From G963422745 sp965214285 (GTDB lineage Bacteria > Actinomycetota > Acidimicrobiia > Acidimicrobiales > Aldehydirespiratoraceae), in NCBI GenBank assembly GCA_965214285.1, contig OZ243946.1:2418001-2482000 (forward strand): a DNA stretch of 64,000 bases, written 5' to 3'. The translations under genes were made by a program, and so were the position numbers. The notes below the pieces were generated by a model. It did not search any database, was not told the origin of the DNA, and saw only the letters and a program-made list of their open reading frames with translations. Position 1 is the first letter of the stretch. Every line of letters begins with the position of its first letter. Below are positions 1 to 8,200 of this stretch, piece after piece.

Positions 1-1
1 C

Positions 2-226
2 GCCGGCCGCGGGCCCCTCTGCGGCTTCGTCGGAGTTGTTCGCGGCCACTATCCGTCGGAGGCTACCCGGCGCCCGCAGGCAAGGCCGGGCAACTGGTCG
101 GCCGGGCTCGCTGCGGCAGGCGGCGGCGAGGCCGCGTTGCGCCGGCTTGCCCGCCTGGCGAGCGCACTATCATCTGCGGCGATGAGCCTGCTCGCGGCGG
201 CGCACCCCGCCTTGAGGCAACGCTAG
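2..226 (+). CDS. C-terminal end of an unidentified protein (partial)
   Basis: An open frame enters from the left edge and stops at the TAG at 224-226, 23 nt before the next start codon. Of the three forward frames this one has the strongest G/C preference at third codon positions, which is why I take it as coding. The visible tail of about 74 residues is Arg- and Ala-rich, with an amphipathic stretch (GEAALRRLARLASALSSAA). No family can be named from this fragment. Its position just upstream of GDP-sugar genes suggests, but does not show, a polysaccharide-related gene. Confidence 0.45.
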   Translation, partial: AGRGPLCGFVGVVRGHYPSEATRRPQARPGNWSAGLAAAGGGEAALRRLARLASALSSAAMSLLAAAHPALRQR

Positions 227-249
227 GCAGCGCTGGGGCAGCACTGGGC

Positions 250-1134
250 ATGCGGGCACTGGTCACAGGCGCCGACGGCTTCGCCGGCCGGCATCTCGTG
301 GAGCACCTGCGCAGCTCAGGCGACACCGTGATCGAGTCGTCCGCGGACGTCACCGACCGCGCGGCGCTGTTCGCCGAGTTCGAGTCGGCCCGTCCCGAGG
401 CGGTGTATCACCTGGCCGGGCGTGCCGACGTGGCCGATTCGTGGCGGCACCCGCTGCGGGCCTTCAGGGTCAACGCCGAGGGCACCATCAACGCCCTCGA
501 CGCCGCCAGATCCTGTGGGGCCGAGCGGGTGCTCGTGGTCAGCTCCGCGGCCGTGTACGGACAGGTCGAGCCTGCGGATCTGCCGCTTGGCGAGGATCGG
601 CCGCTGCGCCCCGTCAGCCCGTATGCCGCGGCCAAGGCCGCCGCTGAGATGTACTGCCTGCAGGCCGCCCACGGCCACGGCCTGGCGGTGCTGCGGGCGC
701 GTTCGTTCAACCATGCGGGGCCTCACCAGAGCCGCCGCTTCGTGCTGTCGTCGATCGCCTCGCAGGTCGCCGAGTGCGAGCGGAGCGGCGCCTCCACGGT
801 GACCGCCGGCGCCCTCGACGCGCGCCGCGACTTCGTCGACGTGCGAGACGTGGCGCGTGCCTATCGCCTGATCGTGTGCGAAGGCGTCGCCGGGGAGGCC
901 TACAACGTGTGCTCGGGCGTCGATCACGCCGTCGACGAGCTGGCCGAGGCGCTGCTCGCGATGTCGAGCGCCGAGCTGCGCCTCGAGCTCGACCCCGGGC
1001 TGGTCCGCCAGGGGGACCTGCCGGTGCTGCGGGGCGACAGCTCCAAGCTGCACGCCGCCAGCGGCTGGAAGCCCGAGATCCCGATGCGCCAGACCCTCGC
1101 CGACCTGCTGGCGCACTGGCGCGAGTTAGCCTGA
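250..1134 (+). CDS. rmd: GDP-6-deoxy-D-mannose reductase-like NAD(P)-dependent epimerase/dehydratase
   Basis: Extended SDR enzyme of 294 residues, predicted to reduce GDP-4-keto-6-deoxy-mannose made by the next gene (gmd), giving GDP-rhamnose. The Rossmann motif GADGFAG lies at residues 7-13, the catalytic Tyr125/Lys129 pair in SPYAAAK, and RxFNHxGPxQ and RDFVDVRDV match the Rmd subgroup. ATG is chosen because the nucleotide-binding strand begins at residue 3. It precedes gmd by 54 nt on the same strand, probably one transcription unit. A closely related NDP-sugar reductase specificity is possible; the subgroup motifs and gmd neighbour favour Rmd. Confidence 0.82.
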   Translation: MRALVTGADGFAGRHLVEHLRSSGDTVIESSADVTDRAALFAEFESARPEAVYHLAGRADVADSWRHPLRAFRVNAEGTINALDAARSCGAERVLVVSSAAVYGQVEPADLPLGEDRPLRPVSPYAAAKAAAEMYCLQAAHGHGLAVLRARSFNHAGPHQSRRFVLSSIASQVAECERSGASTVTAGALDARRDFVDVRDVARAYRLIVCEGVAGEAYNVCSGVDHAVDELAEALLAMSSAELRLELDPGLVRQGDLPVLRGDSSKLHAASGWKPEIPMRQTLADLLAHWRELA

Positions 1135-1188
1135 GCTGCCCGGCCGGCGCCGCTGGCCGGCCACGAAGACGATCCTGGCAGGGCCGCT

Positions 1189-2169
1189 GTGGTCAAGAGA
1201 GCTCTCATCACCGGCATCACCGGGCAGGACGGCTCGTATCTCGCTGAGTTCCTGCTGGAGCGCGACTACGAGGTGATCGGCATGGTGCGCCGCTCGTCGA
1301 CGGTGAACTTCGAGCGGATCAGCCACATCCAGGACCGCATCCGCTTCGTGCCCGGCGACCTGCTCGACGAGGTCTCGATGATCGAGATCCTGCGCACCTA
1401 CCGCCCCGCCGAGGTCTACAACCTCGCCGCCCAGTCGTTCGTGCAGACCTCGTTCGGCCAGCCGGTGCTGACCGGCGAGACGACAGCGCTGGGCGTCACC
1501 CGCCTGCTCGACGCGGTGCGCCTCGTCGATCCCGAGATCCGCTTCTACCAGGCCAGCTCGTCGGAGATGTTCGGCAAGGTCACCGAGGTCCCCCAGACCG
1601 AGTCGACGCCGTTTCACCCGCGCAGCCCGTATGGCGTGGCCAAGGTCTACGGCCACTGGATCACCGTCAACTACCGCGAGAGCTACGGCCTGCGGGCCTC
1701 GTCGGGCATCTTGTTCAACCACGAGAGCCCGCGGCGCGGGCTGGAGTTCGTGACCCGCAAGATCAGCCACGGCGTCGCCCAGATCCATCTCGGCAGGGCG
1801 ACCGAGCTGCGCCTCGGCAACCTCGACGCCAACCGCGACTGGGGCTTCGCGGGCGACTACGTGGACGCCATCTGGCGCATGCTGCAGCGAGAGCCGTCCG
1901 AGGACTTCGTGATCTGCACCGGCCAGACCCATTCCGTGCGGGCCTTCTGCGAGATCGCTTTCGGCCATGTGGGCCTCGACTGGCAGGAGCACGTGACCGT
2001 GGACCCGGCCTTCATCCGCCCCGCCGAGGTCGACCTGCTGGTGGGCGACTACTCCAAGGCCCGCGCCGTGCTGGGCTGGACGCCCACCACTGCCTTCGAC
2101 GAGCTGGTCACGATGATGGTCGACGCCGACATCGCCCTCCTGGAAGGCAAGCTGCGTGGCATCAGCTAG
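1189..2169 (+). CDS. gmd: GDP-mannose 4,6-dehydratase
   Basis: Converts GDP-D-mannose to GDP-4-keto-6-deoxy-D-mannose, the branch point to GDP-rhamnose and GDP-fucose. The 326-residue protein starts at GTG (VKRALITGITGQDGSYL), with the glycine-rich NADP motif at residues 9-15, the acidic catalytic residue in SSSEMFG (about Glu126), Tyr148/Lys152 in SPYGVAK, and the family signature NHESPRRG. Length fits the family (about 320-350). It follows the rmd-like gene, and an fcl-like gene lies 9 kb downstream, so the product may feed two deoxysugars. Confidence 0.93.
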   Translation: MVKRALITGITGQDGSYLAEFLLERDYEVIGMVRRSSTVNFERISHIQDRIRFVPGDLLDEVSMIEILRTYRPAEVYNLAAQSFVQTSFGQPVLTGETTALGVTRLLDAVRLVDPEIRFYQASSSEMFGKVTEVPQTESTPFHPRSPYGVAKVYGHWITVNYRESYGLRASSGILFNHESPRRGLEFVTRKISHGVAQIHLGRATELRLGNLDANRDWGFAGDYVDAIWRMLQREPSEDFVICTGQTHSVRAFCEIAFGHVGLDWQEHVTVDPAFIRPAEVDLLVGDYSKARAVLGWTPTTAFDELVTMMVDADIALLEGKLRGIS

Positions 2170-2211
2170 GCGGCCGGGCGCGGCTCGCCCTGACGGCTCG
2201 GCCTGTTCGGC

Positions 2212-3249
2212 GTGAGGCCGCTTCACACGGTGCTCGCAGGCGGCGTGGGCGCGGCGCGCTACCTGCAGGGCGCGCTGGAGGCGTTCGAGCCGTCCTCGGT
2301 GGCGGCCGTGGTCAACACCGCGGACGACGTGGTGCTGCACGGGCTGCACGTGAGCCCCGATCTCGACACCTGCGTCTACACCCTCGGCGGCGGCGTCGAC
2401 GCCGAGCGAGGCTGGGGCCTGGCAGACGAGACCTGGCATGCGATGGAGGCGCTGGGCCGCTACGGCGACGGCGGCTGGTTCAGCCTCGGCGACCGCGACC
2501 TGGCGACTCACCTGCATCGAAGCGGCCGTCTCGCCCAGGGCGCGACGCTCAGCGAGGCGACGGCTGAGATCACAGCAGCGTGGGGACTGCGCTGCGCTCT
2601 GCTGCCGATGACCGACGACGAGGTGCAGACGCGGGTGACTCTGGCAGCAGCCGACGGCACGCCCGGCGCCGAGGTCGGCTTCCAGGAGTACTTCGTGCGC
2701 CTCGCTCACAGCGTGGCGATAACCGGCGTGCGCTTCGCAGGAGTCGAGGCCGCCGAGCCGACGTCGGCGGCGCTGCAGGCTGTGGCCGATGCCTCCGCCG
2801 TGGTGATCGCCCCGTCCAACCCGGTCGTGTCGATCGGGCCGATCCTGGCGCTGCCGCAGATGACCGAGGCGCTGCGCAGCCGCCGCGAGCGCAACGCGGC
2901 GGTGTCGCCGATCGTGGGCGGCGCGGCCCTGAAGGGCCCTGCGGCGCGGATGCTGCGCGAGCTCGGGGAAGAGCCCTCGGTTGTGGGCGTCGCCCGGCGC
3001 TACCGCCACATCGCCGCGGTGCTGGTCATCGACACAGCCGACGCCGGGCTCGCCGCGGCGGTCGCCGAGGCCGGGATGGAGCCGCTGGTGATGCCCACGG
3101 TCATGGACAGGCCCGGAGTCGCGAAGAACCTGGCGCTGGCCTGTCATGCCGCGGTCGCCAGGCCCGACGACGCCGAGGCTGCGAACGGCCAGGCTGCGCA
3201 CGACGAGGCCGCGGACAAGGCCGAAGACCACAGGGCCGCAGCACAGTGA
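2212..3249 (+). CDS. cofD: F420 biosynthesis transferase CofD/FbiA (2-phospho-L-lactate or phosphoenolpyruvate transferase)
   Basis: Joins the phospho-carboxylate unit to the deazaflavin Fo in coenzyme F420 synthesis; in actinobacteria the family member FbiA uses phosphoenolpyruvate, giving dehydro-F420-0. The 345-residue product begins LHTVLAGGVGAARYLQGAL (the family's Gly-rich N-terminus) and carries NTADDVVLHGLHVSPDLDT, GDRDLATHLHR and VIAPSNPVVSIGPILALP, all typical of CofD. The last 30 residues are an Ala/Asp-rich tail beyond the domain. The start is GTG. The stop overlaps the GTG of cofE (GTGA, 3246-3249), indicating translational coupling. Confidence 0.93.
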   Translation: MRPLHTVLAGGVGAARYLQGALEAFEPSSVAAVVNTADDVVLHGLHVSPDLDTCVYTLGGGVDAERGWGLADETWHAMEALGRYGDGGWFSLGDRDLATHLHRSGRLAQGATLSEATAEITAAWGLRCALLPMTDDEVQTRVTLAAADGTPGAEVGFQEYFVRLAHSVAITGVRFAGVEAAEPTSAALQAVADASAVVIAPSNPVVSIGPILALPQMTEALRSRRERNAAVSPIVGGAALKGPAARMLRELGEEPSVVGVARRYRHIAAVLVIDTADAGLAAAVAEAGMEPLVMPTVMDRPGVAKNLALACHAAVARPDDAEAANGQAAHDEAADKAEDHRAAAQ

Positions 3250-3947
3250 GCGGCCTGCAGGTCATCGCGATCGAGGGCATCGGCGAGGTCCGCCCCGGCG
3301 ACGACCTGGCGGAGGTGATCGCGTCCTCAGGCGCGGAGATCCGCAGCGGCGACTGCCTGGTGGTGACCCAGAAGGCGGTGTCGAAAGCCGAGGGGCGGAT
3401 CGTCGACATCGACTCCGACGACCCGGCGGGCCACAAGCCCCTGGTGGAGGCCGAGTCGGTGCGCGTGTTGCGCCGCCGCGGCGACCTGGTGATCTCGGAG
3501 ACCCGCCACGGCTTCGTGTGCGCCAACGCAGGCGTGGACCTGTCGAACGTGCCCGCCGGCAAGGCGGCGCTGCTGCCCGTCGACAGCGACCGCTCGGCGG
3601 CGCGTATCGCCGACCGGCTGCGGGCGCGCTTCGGGCTGGAGGTGGCAGTGGTGGTCAGCGACACCTTCGGACGGCCGTGGCGCCGCGGGGTGACCGACGT
3701 GGCGATCGGCTGTGCCGGCATCGTCGGCGTCGTCGACCTGCGCGGCAGCGCCGACGCGCTCGGCCGCGAGCTGAAGGTGACCGAGGTGGCGATCGTCGAC
3801 GAGATCGCAGCAGCGGCGGACCTGGTGATGGGCAAGGCCAAAGGCGTGCCCGCGGCAATCGTGCGCGGCCTCGACCCCGGGTGGCTCGCTCCCGGCTCTG
3901 TGGCGGGCGACGTGGTGCGCACGCCTGCGGACGACCTGTTCCGCTGA
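3246..3947 (+). CDS. cofE: coenzyme F420-0:L-glutamate ligase (CofE/FbiB N-terminal type)
   Basis: Adds glutamates to F420-0. The 233-residue protein, from a GTG overlapping the cofD stop, shows the family landmarks VVTQKAVSKAEGR near the N-terminus, RHGFVCANAGVDLSNVP, and VVVSDTFGRPWRRGVTDVAIG in the middle. It stops after the ligase domain, so it lacks the C-terminal nitroreductase-like domain of mycobacterial FbiB; the dehydro-F420 reductase activity would have to come from another gene. A longer upstream reading is open in frame but runs through cofD in another phase and is not credible. Confidence 0.9.
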   Translation: MSGLQVIAIEGIGEVRPGDDLAEVIASSGAEIRSGDCLVVTQKAVSKAEGRIVDIDSDDPAGHKPLVEAESVRVLRRRGDLVISETRHGFVCANAGVDLSNVPAGKAALLPVDSDRSAARIADRLRARFGLEVAVVVSDTFGRPWRRGVTDVAIGCAGIVGVVDLRGSADALGRELKVTEVAIVDEIAAAADLVMGKAKGVPAAIVRGLDPGWLAPGSVAGDVVRTPADDLFR

Positions 3948-4496
3948 GCACGCCAGCCGCCCCTGAACGGCCACGCCCCCCGATCACTGACAGCGCCGAC
4001 CGCCGAACTGCCGAGATCGCCCTGGTCGCCGACAACGGCCGCCGTCACCGCTGCCCGATCCCGCACCCGAGGCAGGAGCTTGGCACGGGTCGCCGGTTCG
4101 GGGAACGGCTGGCGGCTCGTGCGGCGGAGGCTCACGAGGCCCAGCGTCCGCCTGCGAGACCCGCCGACACCTCCCCGAGAAGGGCGTAACCCCGGCCGTT
4201 TGCCAGTGGCAGGGACGGTTCCGGGGTTTACGGAGGCGAGTATAGGCCACCTCCCGGAGAAGATCAACCCTCTGGCCCGGTCGCGTTGGGCTCGGCAGCC
4301 GCTACGGTTCGGGGTCCGGCTGGCGCCTCGTGCCGGCGGAGGCTCACGAGGCCCCTGGGCCGCTCGCGACATCCGCCGACACCTCCCCGCCGAACTTCCT
4401 CCCGAGAATTGCTCAACCCCGGCCGTTTGCCAGAGGCATTGACGGTTCCAGGGTCTGGAGGCCGACTCGACGACGGCCGCTGGAGGAAATCAACCG
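3948..4496 (+). other. Non-coding interval before the Abi-like gene
   Basis: I see no credible gene in these 549 bases. The first 150 nt after cofE hold nothing recognisable. From about 4105 onward the interval is occupied by two imperfect direct repeats, described in the following entry. The second repeat ends at the ribosome-binding site of the Abi-like gene. Confidence 0.6.
4105..4494 (+). repeat. Two-copy structured direct repeat
   Basis: Copy A (about 4105-4265) and copy B (about 4319-4494) share GGCGGAGGCTCACGAGGCCC, CGCCGACACCTCCCC, CCCCGGCCGTTTGCCAG, GACGGTTCC and a final ATCAACC. In copy A, AACCCCGG (4188-4195) pairs with CCGGGGTT (4221-4228), and CCGT/ACGG and TGCC/GGCA extend the inner stem. 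Copy B keeps the inner stems but a shorter outer pairing (ACCC/GGGT). Conservation of the pairing parts suggests an RNA-level structure: a terminator pair, a small RNA or a short interspersed element. Copy B runs into the GGAGGA of the next gene. Confidence 0.6.
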
Positions 4497-5156
4497 ATGT
4501 CGACTTTCGATCACCGCGTCATCGCCGATCGTCTCACCCCTGACCGACTTGACTCCTATCTGGAGGCGACTCGCGGTGACCTGGACGCTGCCATCAAGCT
4601 CTACGACTGGAACATCAGGGTGTCGGCGGCCCTGTACGAAGACCTCAGTCGTCTCGAGGTCGTCTTCCGCAACACCGTGGACGACGCGTTGGTCGACCAC
4701 GGCCAAGCCCGCGGGTGGCCCCAGATCTGGTACCGGCGACGACAACTGTTCTCGGCCCGGATGTGGGCAGGAGTCGAATCGGCTCGCAATAGGGCTATCC
4801 GCGACGGCCGACCCGAGACCCGTGGCCAGGTCGTCGCTGAACTCAATTTCGGCTTCTGGCGGTTTCTCTGCACTCCTCCATATCTCACCTCACTCTGGGT
4901 CCCGGTGCTCGTCGGTGTGTTCCCCGGCCACCCTGCTGCGGGCGATCCACGAGCGGTGAGGGCCGATGTCGAGGACCGCATGCAGCGCCTTCACTTCCTG
5001 CGCAACCGGATCGCTCACCACGAACCCGTCCACCAGCGCAACCTTGCCCGCGCCCACCAGGAGGGCATCGACGTCGTCGGATGGATCTGCGCCGACAGCC
5101 GCGCCTGGATCGAATCGGCCACCCGAACCCCCACAGTCCTCAGAGGCCGACCATGA
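4497..5156 (+). CDS. Abi-family HEPN-type putative abortive-infection protein
   Basis: 219 residues resembling the Abi/Abi_2 family. Near the C-terminus the segment LRNRIAHHEPV carries the HEPN ribonuclease signature RN-x3-H (Arg169, Asn170, His174). The central part has the aromatic-rich AELNFGFWRFL and PPYLTSLW blocks typical of the family. Members are associated with phage-triggered growth arrest; the RNase activity here is inferred from the motif only. Unlike most genes in this window it has a clear Shine-Dalgarno (GGAGGA, 8 nt before ATG) and stands alone, downstream of a structured repeat pair. No obvious antitoxin or partner lies beside it. Confidence 0.75.
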   Translation: MSTFDHRVIADRLTPDRLDSYLEATRGDLDAAIKLYDWNIRVSAALYEDLSRLEVVFRNTVDDALVDHGQARGWPQIWYRRRQLFSARMWAGVESARNRAIRDGRPETRGQVVAELNFGFWRFLCTPPYLTSLWVPVLVGVFPGHPAAGDPRAVRADVEDRMQRLHFLRNRIAHHEPVHQRNLARAHQEGIDVVGWICADSRAWIESATRTPTVLRGRP

Positions 5157-5265
5157 CCAAGGCCCTCAGCCCATCCATGGCATCCCCCGGCCTGCCGGAG
5201 CACCTTCTGCGCGGCGTGGCTGAGCGTCGTCTGCTGGTGGGGGCTCGCGCTGGGCGGCGATGCTC

Positions 5266-6267
5266 TCAGCTGCGGCGCTGGAAGGCCCAGTGGTCGGCCA
5301 GCATCTGAGGCAGGTCTCGCTCGGCCCGCCAGCCCAGCGCCTCGGCGGCAAACGTGGGATCGGCCCAGATCCTCTCCACGTCGCCTGGGCGCCGGCCGAC
5401 GATCTCATGGGGTATCGCTGCGCCCACCACCCGCTCGGCGACGGAGATCAGCTCCAGCACCGAATGGCCGACGCCGGTGCCGAGGTTGACCGGCGCGAAG
5501 CCGCTCAGGGCGCCCTCGGACAAGGCGTCCAGCGCGGCCGCATGGGCCTCGGCCAGATCCATCACGTGCAGGTAGTCGCGCACGGCGCTGCCGTCGGGCG
5601 TGTCGTAGTCGCCGCCATAGACCAGCAGCCGCTCCAGGCGCCCGTCGGCTGCCTGCATGACCCGGGGCACCAGGTTGTTGGGGATGCCGCTGGGGTCCTC
5701 GCCGATCAGCGAGCTGGGATGCGCGCCCACCGGGTTGAAGTAGCGCAGCGCCGCCACCTCCAGGCCCAGCGCGGCGGATGCGTCGGCGAGGATCTGCTCG
5801 CACATGTGCTTGGTGTGCCCATAGGGGCTCTGCGCCGCGCCGGTGGGCGTCGCCTCGGTGACGGGCACCGTCTGGGGCTCCCCGTAGACGGTGCACGACG
5901 ACGAGAACACGATTCGGGCCACGCCGTGGGCTGCCATCGTCTGTGCCAGGGCGATGGTCGACATCAGGTTGTTGCGGTAGTAGTCCAGGGGTTTCTCGAC
6001 GCTCTCGGACACCGCCTTGAGAGCGGCGAAGTGGATCACGGCATCGAAGCGCTGCTCGGCGAAGAGGGCGTCGAGCATTCCGCGGTCGCACGCATCGGCC
6101 TCCACGACCGCCAGGTCGGCTGTGGTGAGCGACCTCAGGGCATCAGCCGTGCGGCGCGAGCAGTTGGAGAAGTTGTCGACGACGACGACCTCGTGGCCGG
6201 CCTCGTGCAGCGCCACCACCGTGTGGCTGCCCACGTAGCCGACGCCGCCGGTCACCAGGACCCTCAT
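5266..6267 (-). CDS. galE: UDP-glucose 4-epimerase
   Basis: Interconverts UDP-glucose and UDP-galactose for envelope glycans. The 333-residue protein begins MRVLVTGGVGYVGSHTV, with the NAD motif GGVGYVGSH, SSSCTVYG, the catalytic Tyr/Lys in SPYGHTK, LRYFNPVGAHPSSLIGEDP and the GalE signature RDYLHVMDLAEAH. Although the frame stays open upstream, the start is placed at 6267: the fold begins there and the codon overlaps the stop of the upstream pyrophosphorylase gene (ATGA, 6264-6267), so the two are translationally coupled. Confidence 0.95.
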   Translation of the reverse strand: MRVLVTGGVGYVGSHTVVALHEAGHEVVVVDNFSNCSRRTADALRSLTTADLAVVEADACDRGMLDALFAEQRFDAVIHFAALKAVSESVEKPLDYYRNNLMSTIALAQTMAAHGVARIVFSSSCTVYGEPQTVPVTEATPTGAAQSPYGHTKHMCEQILADASAALGLEVAALRYFNPVGAHPSSLIGEDPSGIPNNLVPRVMQAADGRLERLLVYGGDYDTPDGSAVRDYLHVMDLAEAHAAALDALSEGALSGFAPVNLGTGVGHSVLELISVAERVVGAAIPHEIVGRRPGDVERIWADPTFAAEALGWRAERDLPQMLADHWAFQRRS

Positions 6268-7274
6268 CGGCCGGCCGCCTCTGAGATCCTGGCGCCGTCG
6301 AGGGTCTGTCCCGCCCCGACGGTCGCGCCCTCCCCGAGCACCGACAGGCCCCCCACGGTCGCCCCGGCGCCGATCACCGCTGCCGGTCCGACGACGGAGC
6401 CGTCCACCACAGCGCCCTCGCCGACCGTCGCCTGCGCCGCTATCAGCGAGTCGCGCACCACCGCTCCGGCGCCGACACGGGCGCCGCTCATCACCACCGA
6501 GCGCTGTGCTGTCGCTGTCGGGTCGAGCGCGGCGTCGGCTGCCACTGCTTCGACGGCGGGCCCGCGCAACCCGTCGATGAGATCGAGCTGTGCCTGCAGA
6601 TAGGCGGCAGGCGTGCCCACGTCGATCCAGTAGGCGTCGCTTTGCAGCGACCACAGGGCGCCGTCTGCGGCGATGGCGGGGAACGTCTCGCGCTCGATCG
6701 AAGACGGCCGGCGGGTTGCGATCCGCTCGGCTGCGGCCGGCTCGAGCACATAGCAGCCTGCGTTCACCCAGAGCGTCGGAGCACTCCCCGGCGGGGGCTT
6801 CTCGACGAAACCCAGCACCCGGCCCTCGTCGTCGGTGGGCACCACGCCGTAAGCCGCCGGGTCCGCCACACGCGTCAAGGCGATCGTGGCCTCTGCGCCG
6901 CGCTCACGATGGCGCGCCAGCAAGGCGCTCACGTCGAGGTCGCTGAGCACGTCGCCGTTGACGACCACGAAGGTCTCGTCGATGCCCGCGGCGTCAGCGG
7001 CGAAGCGCACGGCGCCGGCGGTGTCCAGCGGCTCGGGCTCCACGACGCTGCGCAGCCCCAGGCCGACGCAGCGCTGATCGGGGTATGCAGCGGCGAAGGC
7101 CTCGTCCTTGTAGCCCAGCGCCAGAACCGCCTCGCTGATCCCGTGGCAGCCCAGATGCGCCAGGACGTGCTCGAGAATCGGCCGGTGCGCCACCGGCAGC
7201 AGCTGCTTGGGCGTGGTGGCCGTCAGCGGGCGCAGCCTCGTGCCGAACCCGCCGACCAGGACTACCGCCCTCAC
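6264..7274 (-). CDS. NDP-sugar pyrophosphorylase, mannose-1-phosphate guanylyltransferase-like
   Basis: 336 residues starting at GTG: an N-terminal nucleotidyltransferase domain (VVLVGGFGTRLRPLT, TPKQLLPVAHRPI, VVNGDVLSD, FVEKPP, VNAGCYV, WIDVGTP) followed by about 90 residues of left-handed beta-helix hexapeptide repeats. This arrangement resembles the mycobacterial mannose-1-phosphate guanylyltransferase (Rv3264c type), which makes GDP-mannose. GDP-mannose is the substrate for the nearby gmd, so the assignment fits the locus; glucose-1-phosphate specificity cannot be excluded from sequence. It is coupled to galE downstream by a 4-nt overlap. Confidence 0.8.
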   Translation of the reverse strand: MRAVVLVGGFGTRLRPLTATTPKQLLPVAHRPILEHVLAHLGCHGISEAVLALGYKDEAFAAAYPDQRCVGLGLRSVVEPEPLDTAGAVRFAADAAGIDETFVVVNGDVLSDLDVSALLARHRERGAEATIALTRVADPAAYGVVPTDDEGRVLGFVEKPPPGSAPTLWVNAGCYVLEPAAAERIATRRPSSIERETFPAIAADGALWSLQSDAYWIDVGTPAAYLQAQLDLIDGLRGPAVEAVAADAALDPTATAQRSVVMSGARVGAGAVVRDSLIAAQATVGEGAVVDGSVVGPAAVIGAGATVGGLSVLGEGATVGAGQTLDGARISEAAGR

Positions 7275-7336
7275 GCAGCCTCACGACCGCAGCTGCGCGC
7301 CCTCGCGCCTCCGCACCGCAAGGACTGCACCGGGTG

Positions 7337-8053
7337 TCACCCTTCGGGGCTGTCGGGCGGCACGGTCACCGGGCCGCTGGAGATCAGGTCGGACCCGGTG
7401 CTGGCATCGAGCTGGAGCAGCGAGGCGTCGCTGGGCGGCGGCGGGTCCTCGCCGACCGGCACCTTGGCGATCGAGAACGCCTCGCGGTCGCCGACGAACT
7501 GGATGCTGTCGAAGTCGTCGTCGTAGACGGCCACGAGCTCCACCTCGGGGTCGACCTCGAAGCGGCCGACCTTGATCACCGCGGCCTGGCCGTCGCAGCC
7601 CGTGGCCGCTTCGATGTCGCCGAACTCGATGCCGGAGATGCCGTCCCGGCTGACCGAGGCGCCCATCGTCTCCAAGAAGATCCCCATGCGGGCGTTGGCG
7701 CCGGCCGCGGCGCTGTTGAACGGGTGGATGTGGATCACGCTGTCGCGGTGGCTGTGGATGCCGTCGGGATCGGTCTGGGTCTGGAAGTGGGCCAGCGGCT
7801 CGCCGCAGTCGTAGACCGTGTAGGCGGCGTGCCAGTGGTCCTGATTGACGGCTGGGGCGGTGCCCACGTCGCGGTTCTGGCGGGCCACGAACACCAGGCC
7901 CAGCCCGAGGATGACGACCAGCCCGACCACCAGCGGGAAGCCCAGCTCGCGAGACTCCGCAGCACCCCTGGAGGAGGCCGCAGCATGGGCAGCGCGCTGG
8001 ACCTTCTTCGAGGAGCCCCGCGACGGCGGCTTGGAGGAACCTGATCTGGCCAC
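7337..8053 (-). CDS. Membrane-anchored conserved protein with a His-rich extracytoplasmic domain
   Basis: 238 residues. The Ser/Lys/Arg-rich N-terminus is followed by one transmembrane segment (about 38-58, GFPLVVGLVVILGLGLVFVA), placing the rest outside. The outer domain carries HWHAAYTVYDCGE and DGIHSHRDSVIHIHPF, a concentration of histidines suggesting metal binding, and ends in a Pro/Asp/Ser-rich tail. I do not recognise a named family. The GTG start has TAGCGT (8062-8067) 8 nt upstream and no Shine-Dalgarno. It lies upstream of, and on the same strand as, the pyrophosphorylase-galE pair. Confidence 0.75.
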   Translation of the reverse strand: MARSGSSKPPSRGSSKKVQRAAHAAASSRGAAESRELGFPLVVGLVVILGLGLVFVARQNRDVGTAPAVNQDHWHAAYTVYDCGEPLAHFQTQTDPDGIHSHRDSVIHIHPFNSAAAGANARMGIFLETMGASVSRDGISGIEFGDIEAATGCDGQAAVIKVGRFEVDPEVELVAVYDDDFDSIQFVGDREAFSIAKVPVGEDPPPPSDASLLQLDASTGSDLISSGPVTVPPDSPEG

Positions 8054-8061
8054 GGACCGAA

Positions 8062-8067
8062 ACGCTA
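8062..8067 (-). promoter_or_regulatory. -10-like hexamer of a leaderless start
   Basis: TAGCGT on the minus strand, 8 nt before the GTG of the His-rich membrane protein gene. It is one instance of the recurrent TANNNT plus 6-8 nt layout in this window. No convincing -35 is visible. Confidence 0.45.
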
Positions 8068-8200
8068 CCGGCCAGCCGTCATTGTCCGCGCCCCGCCGGC
8101 CTGTGTCGCTGTCGGTACCGGCGCCGGGGTGCAGGGGCGACGCTCAGCGTGTGCTAGTCAAGGCCGCGGCCTCCTAAGCCGTGTGCTGCCACAGCGGCGC

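Noticed and set aside
1126..3231. 701-codon minus-strand open frame antisense to gmd and cofD
   Set aside because: Shadow of two well-supported genes; no recognisable motifs.
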